DNA of 62,373 nucleotides, taken from positions 1 to 62,373 of the forward strand of contig NZ_VTQV01000023.1 of assembly GCF_008764245.1 (NCBI RefSeq). The letters run 5' to 3'. The notes under the pieces are model-generated. The model did no database searches and was not told the origin of the DNA. It saw nothing but the letters and a program-made list of their open reading frames with translations. The stretch comes from Bacillus subtilis (GTDB lineage: Bacteria; Bacillota; Bacilli; Bacillales; Bacillaceae_C). A program made the translations under genes and the position numbers. Positions 59,091 to 62,373 of this stretch are shown here, piece after piece; the first letter of the stretch is position 1, and the number at the start of each line of letters is the position of its first letter.

Positions 59091-60430
59091 TGAAGACCTT
59101 CCGAAGGCGAGGGGAACGCATTAAGGAAAAAGATGCTTCCCTCGTTTTTCAATTTATATTCTTTGGGCTGGTAGGTGTATGGCTCGTTTCCTTTATCCCT
59201 TTTCATCTGTCCTTTTTACTCTCGACCACATGGCAATTGGATGACTTTCAAGCACACTTTATCAGCACCTATGGATTGGTGACATTGTTAATTAGTCTTG
59301 CCTTAACTGCCGGATGTGCATATCTCTATTATCGCTATCGGTACGACAAAATAAAACAAATCATTCACCGTCAAAAGCTCGCAAAAATGATTTTGGAGAA
59401 CGGATGGTATGAAACAAAACAAATTGCACAAGAGGGCTTTTTTAAGGATATTCCATCCAATAAAACGAAGGAAAAAATCAGCCATTTTCCAAAGATGTAT
59501 TATCGGTATGAAAAAGGATTATTGTATATTCAAGTGGAAATAACGCTTGGTAAATATCAAGAACCCCTTTTAAATTTAGAGACTAAATTAGAAAGTGGGC
59601 TGTATTGTGAATTGGTATCAAAAGAGTTACATGATTCCTATGTGGAGTATGCCCTTTTCCATGATATGATTGCGAACCGTATTTCGATTGATGAAGTTGT
59701 TGCACAAAATGGACGCTTAAAGCTTATGAAGTCAATGGATTGGGAGTATGATAAGCTTCCCCATATGTTAATTGCTGGTGGAACAGGTGGTGGAAAGACA
59801 TATTTTATTCTCACGCTGATTGAAGCGTTATTAAAAACAGATGCAAAGTTGTATATTTTAGATCCGAAAAATGCAGATTTAGCCGATCTAAATACTGTCA
59901 TGCCCGATGTCTATTATAAAAAGGAAGACATGATGGTATGTATTGACCAATTTTATGAAGCGATGATGGCTCGAAGTGAAAAAATGAAACAGATGGAAGA
60001 TTATAAAACAGGAGAAAACTATGCTTATTTGGGCTTAGCTCCTCATTTTTTAGTTTTTGACGAATACGTTGCATTTATGGAAATGCTTGCTTCTAAAGAG
60101 AGTACGACTGTATTAACGAAACTAAAACAAATTGTCATGTTGGGACGTCAAGCAGGCTTCTTTCTTATTCTTGCTTGTCAGCGTCCAGATGCAAAATATT
60201 TAGGGGATGGGATTCGTGATCAGTTTAATTTTCGTGTTGCGTTAGGAAGAATGTCCGAACTAGGATATGGCATGATGTTCGGATCGGATGTCCAAAAACA
60301 ATTTTTCCTAAAACAAATCAAAGGACGCGGGTATGTCGATAAAGGAGATAATGTGATTTCTGAATTTTACACACCGCTTGTCCCAAAAGGTCATGATTTT
60401 CTAAAAGAAATTGAAAAATTAGTGTCATAA
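59090..60430 (+). CDS. FtsK/SpoIIIE-type coupling protein (Orf21/ConQ-like)
   Basis: A 446-residue membrane ATPase that should bring the relaxase-DNA complex to the conjugation channel. Two membrane segments (residues about 18-40 and 58-82) precede the ATPase with Walker A IAGGTGGGKTYF near residue 228 and Walker B HFLVFDEYVAF near 323. The motif CQRPDAKYLGDGIRDQFNFRVALGR (split over 366-390) is typical for ConQ/Orf21 proteins. Length agrees with Tn916 Orf21 (about 460). Confidence 0.92.
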   Translation: MKTFRRRGERIKEKDASLVFQFIFFGLVGVWLVSFIPFHLSFLLSTTWQLDDFQAHFISTYGLVTLLISLALTAGCAYLYYRYRYDKIKQIIHRQKLAKMILENGWYETKQIAQEGFFKDIPSNKTKEKISHFPKMYYRYEKGLLYIQVEITLGKYQEPLLNLETKLESGLYCELVSKELHDSYVEYALFHDMIANRISIDEVVAQNGRLKLMKSMDWEYDKLPHMLIAGGTGGGKTYFILTLIEALLKTDAKLYILDPKNADLADLNTVMPDVYYKKEDMMVCIDQFYEAMMARSEKMKQMEDYKTGENYAYLGLAPHFLVFDEYVAFMEMLASKESTTVLTKLKQIVMLGRQAGFFLILACQRPDAKYLGDGIRDQFNFRVALGRMSELGYGMMFGSDVQKQFFLKQIKGRGYVDKGDNVISEFYTPLVPKGHDFLKEIEKLVS

Positions 60431-60434
60431 AGGC

Positions 60435-60532
60435 AGCCCAGTGCGGTGGCGTGCAACGCGAAAGCCGCCGTGCTGGGCTAAGCCTGCGTGGCGACAGCCA
60501 CGCTTTACCCCCCGTTTCTAACAGGGGGGTAG
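60435..60532 (+). other. oriT: origin of transfer (oriT) region
   Basis: Between the coupling-protein and relaxase genes, ACCCCCC (60507-60513) and GGGGGGT (60524-60530) form an inverted repeat around GTTTCTAACA. This has the same layout as the nic-site repeat of ICEBs1, whose cut lies in CTA-ACA. Upstream are two GC-rich hairpins, 60435-60479 (AGCCCAG... with ...CTGGGCT) and 60486-60503 (GCGTGGC with GCCACGC). The position equals that of oriT in Tn916 and ICEBs1. Cut position and function are inferred. Confidence 0.85.
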
Positions 60533-60601
60533 AAAAACAATAAGAAACTGTATCAAAAGTCTAAAGGCCCTTTTGCATCAAGGGTTTAGGGCATATTACG
60601 A

Positions 60602-60637
60602 AGATGTCAGCTTTTAGCCCTTAGTTGACATCTTTTT
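60602..60637 (+). terminator. terminator or attenuator before the relaxase gene
   Basis: GATGTCA (60603-60609) pairs with TGACATC (60626-60632) and TTTTT follows, just 19 bases before the rep start. A second small stem CCCTT/AAGGG precedes it at 60568-60584. It likely limits readthrough into the relaxase gene. Confidence 0.65.
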
Positions 60638-60655
60638 CTGTTGGGAGGAATGCAC

Positions 60656-61840
60656 ATGAATGAAGTACCTTGGTATCAACAATTAAAAGAAAAACGATTG
60701 GCATACGGTGTATCGCAAAACAAATTAGCGGTACATGTAGGAATTTCAAGACAGTATATTAGTGAGATTGAAACTGGAAAAATCACACCGACCCAAACAT
60801 TAAAACACGCGATGTTCGATATTTTAGAACAATTTAATCCAGAAGCACCTTTGGAAATTTTATTTGATTATGTTCGAATTCGTTTTTTAACAACGAACCC
60901 GAAGCCAGTTATTGAAGAAATTTTACGGTTGAAAATGGAGTACATGATCCATGAAGATTATGCGTTTTATTCTTACTTGGAACAATATGTTTTTGGCGAC
61001 ATTGTTGTCATGGTTTCGCCCGATGAAGATAAAGGATGCTTACTTGAACTGAAAGGGAAAGGTTGCCGTCAATTTGAAAACTTTTTATTAGCTCAGCAAC
61101 GTACATGGTTTGACTTTTTCATGGATGTGTTTCGGGTAAATGGTGTCTTTAAACGGGTTGACCTTGCGATCAATGATAAAACAGGCATATTGGATATTCC
61201 ATTTCTTACGAACAAATGTAGAAATGAAGAATGTATTTCTGTGTTTCGTAGCTTTAAAAGTTATCGTTCTGGCGAATTGGTTCATGGAGAAGAAAAACGA
61301 GATATGGGAAACACGTTATATATTGGCTCTTTAAAAAGTGATGTGTATTTTTGTGTGTACGAAAAGGATTATGAACAATACGTGAAACACGGAGCATCAC
61401 TTGAAGATACAGATATTAAAAATCGTTTTGAAATTCGATTGAAAAATGATCGTGCATATCATGCAGTTGTTGATTTAATGACGTATGAAGATGCGGGACG
61501 AACATTCTTTTCCATCATTAATCGGTATATTCGATTTGTTGATAAAGACGAGAAGAAACGAAGAAGTAGTTGGCCAATGAATGCAGAGTGGCAGCGTTTT
61601 TTAGATTTAGGTGAAAATAGAAAAATTTATTTAACAACAAAACCTGAACCTTACACATTCGATAAAACACTTAGATGGTTGGCTCGACAAGTCGCTCCTA
61701 CTTGGAAACTGGCTACAAAATTGGATGAAATCAATCAAACAACGGTAATTAAAGATATGTTGGATCAAGCGAAATTAAGCAAACGTCATCAACAATTATT
61801 GATGCAACAGGCGCTTAAAACAGAAGATGTCATTAAATGA
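60656..61840 (+). CDS. Rep_trans-family relaxase/replication initiator (Orf20/NicK-like)
   Basis: The 394-residue protein should nick oriT and start rolling-circle replication and transfer. It opens with a helix-turn-helix (EKRLAYGVSQNKLAVHVGIS and SRQYISEIETGKITPTQ). The Rep_trans core follows: FRVNGVFKRVDLAINDKTGIL with metal-type residues, GNTLYIGSLKSDVYFCVYEKDYEQ with the likely catalytic Tyr near residue 228-236, and NRFEIRLKND. Length equals that of Tn916 Orf20 (about 400). ATG 60656 is 7 bases from GGGAGG; TTG 60641 is unlikely. Confidence 0.92.
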   Translation: MNEVPWYQQLKEKRLAYGVSQNKLAVHVGISRQYISEIETGKITPTQTLKHAMFDILEQFNPEAPLEILFDYVRIRFLTTNPKPVIEEILRLKMEYMIHEDYAFYSYLEQYVFGDIVVMVSPDEDKGCLLELKGKGCRQFENFLLAQQRTWFDFFMDVFRVNGVFKRVDLAINDKTGILDIPFLTNKCRNEECISVFRSFKSYRSGELVHGEEKRDMGNTLYIGSLKSDVYFCVYEKDYEQYVKHGASLEDTDIKNRFEIRLKNDRAYHAVVDLMTYEDAGRTFFSIINRYIRFVDKDEKKRRSSWPMNAEWQRFLDLGENRKIYLTTKPEPYTFDKTLRWLARQVAPTWKLATKLDEINQTTVIKDMLDQAKLSKRHQQLLMQQALKTEDVIK

Positions 61841-61857
61841 TAGATTGGAGGATTTAC

Positions 61858-61947
61858 ATGAAATTCGTAAAATATATTTTTATTACCATCATAGGTGGAA
61901 TTATTTTATGGTTTATCGAATGTATGCGTCAAGTGACAAAATATTAG
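61858..61947 (+). CDS. 29-residue membrane peptide of the ICE
   Basis: ATG 61858 has TTGGAGG nine bases upstream. The product starts MKFVKYIFITIIGGIILWF, a single membrane helix, with the polar end ECMRQVTKY. It fits the very small DUF3789-like proteins that I recall lying at this place in ICEs, but the family name is tentative. The next gene follows after 22 bases. Confidence 0.65.
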   Translation: MKFVKYIFITIIGGIILWFIECMRQVTKY

Positions 61948-61969
61948 AAGATGGAAGGAGAAATGAAAG

Positions 61970-62191
61970 ATGAACTTTGGACAAAATTTATATAACTGGT
62001 TTTTAAGTAATGCACAATCCCTAGTATTAATGGCAATCGTGGTAATTGGTATTTATTTAGGCTTTAAACGAGAGTTCTCTAAATTGATTGGATTTTTGAT
62101 TGTTGCTTTAGTTGCAGTAGGATTAGTATTTAATGCGAGTGGTGTAAAGGATGTTTTACTAAATTTGTTTAATAGGATTATAGGAGCTTGA
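61970..62191 (+). CDS. TcpD-like small membrane protein
   Basis: A 73-residue protein with two hydrophobic segments (residues about 15-32 and 38-56) and a polar C-terminus. It resembles the TcpD family and corresponds in position and size to Tn916 Orf19 (73 residues). TcpD proteins are parts of the conjugation membrane complex in Clostridium plasmid pCW3 and related ICEs. GGAAGG precedes ATG 61970. Confidence 0.7.
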   Translation: MNFGQNLYNWFLSNAQSLVLMAIVVIGIYLGFKREFSKLIGFLIVALVAVGLVFNASGVKDVLLNLFNRIIGA

Positions 62192-62373
62192 TGTCTAAAT
62201 ATAATTAATCGTTTTAAGTTATTCGCTTAACCCTAAGATGAATAGTGCTAAATAACATAATTTATATTATAATATTAAGTTAATATAGATATAATTTAGG
62301 GGGGTATTAGGTGATGCTAGTATAGTTTCATGGACACATCTAAGTTAAATTTATACAATGACTTTTAAGGAGG
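62192..62373. other. A+T-rich leader at the window end
   Basis: The last 182 bases hold no gene. There is TTAATATAGATATAATTTA near 62279-62297, which could be a promoter -10 region, and the window ends in AAGGAGG, a perfect ribosome binding site, so a further ICE gene should start just outside. Confidence 0.55.

Overview
The window looks like the chromosome of a low-G+C Gram-positive rod of the family Bacillaceae. Gene order follows the Bacillus subtilis arrangement yebE-yebG-purE...purD-yerA-yerB-yerC-pcrB-pcrA-ligA-yerH(camS)-gatCAB-dgkB-rlmCD(yefA). Promoters, ribosome binding sites and frequent TTG/GTG starts are Bacillus-like. The species cannot be named from sequence alone.

Layout. 1-370: end of an rRNA operon, with the 3' end of one 5S gene and a second 5S-like copy whose 5' part is not 5S. 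450-3470: a TPP-riboswitch-controlled thiamine salvage operon, thiM-thiD-thiE-thiW. 3567-4294: yebE and yebG. 4293-15416: the de novo purine operon, controlled by PurR boxes and a guanine-class riboswitch. It carries purE, K, S, Q, L, F, M, N, H and D, but purB and purC are absent between purK and purS. PurQ lacks its catalytic cysteine, PurL lacks a conserved active-site-motif histidine, and the glutamine-binding motif of PurF is altered. 15465-17250: a repeat element, an APH-like gene and a stretch without recognisable genes. 17247-30554: yerA, yerB, yerC, pcrB, pcrA, ligA, camS, gatCAB. 30640-37527: a thioredoxin-like protein, arylamine N-acetyltransferase, an EEP-family hydrolase, an ECF sigma/anti-sigma/membrane protein operon, and dgkB.

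37637-55082 is an accessory block between dgkB and rlmCD, which are close neighbours in B. subtilis. It holds a ThuA-like protein, a Fur-box-controlled YclQ-like siderophore-binding protein, a sirtuin, an opuA glycine betaine transporter with a second aberrant binding protein and a divergent GbsR-type regulator, an acyl-CoA dehydrogenase-like protein, an oxidoreductase, galE, a phosphodiesterase, a PBP4-type peptidase, a MarR plus second FtsH pair, and a PC4-like protein.

55359-56738 is rlmCD. From about 56740 to the window end lies the left part of an integrative conjugative element of the ICEBs1/Tn916 type: a C5-cytosine methyltransferase, two DUF961 proteins, an FtsK-like coupling protein, an oriT with the GC-rich inverted repeat characteristic of this group, a Rep_trans relaxase, a 29-residue membrane peptide and a TcpD-like protein. 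Its integrase and remaining transfer genes lie beyond the window.

The most notable observation is the purine operon. Its frames and regulation are intact, but two genes are missing and motifs are lost in all three proteins that handle glutamine nitrogen. This suggests either a pathway under relaxed selection (with a functional copy elsewhere, or purine scavenging) or a pathway that uses free ammonia. Intergenic regions also carry several repeat families.
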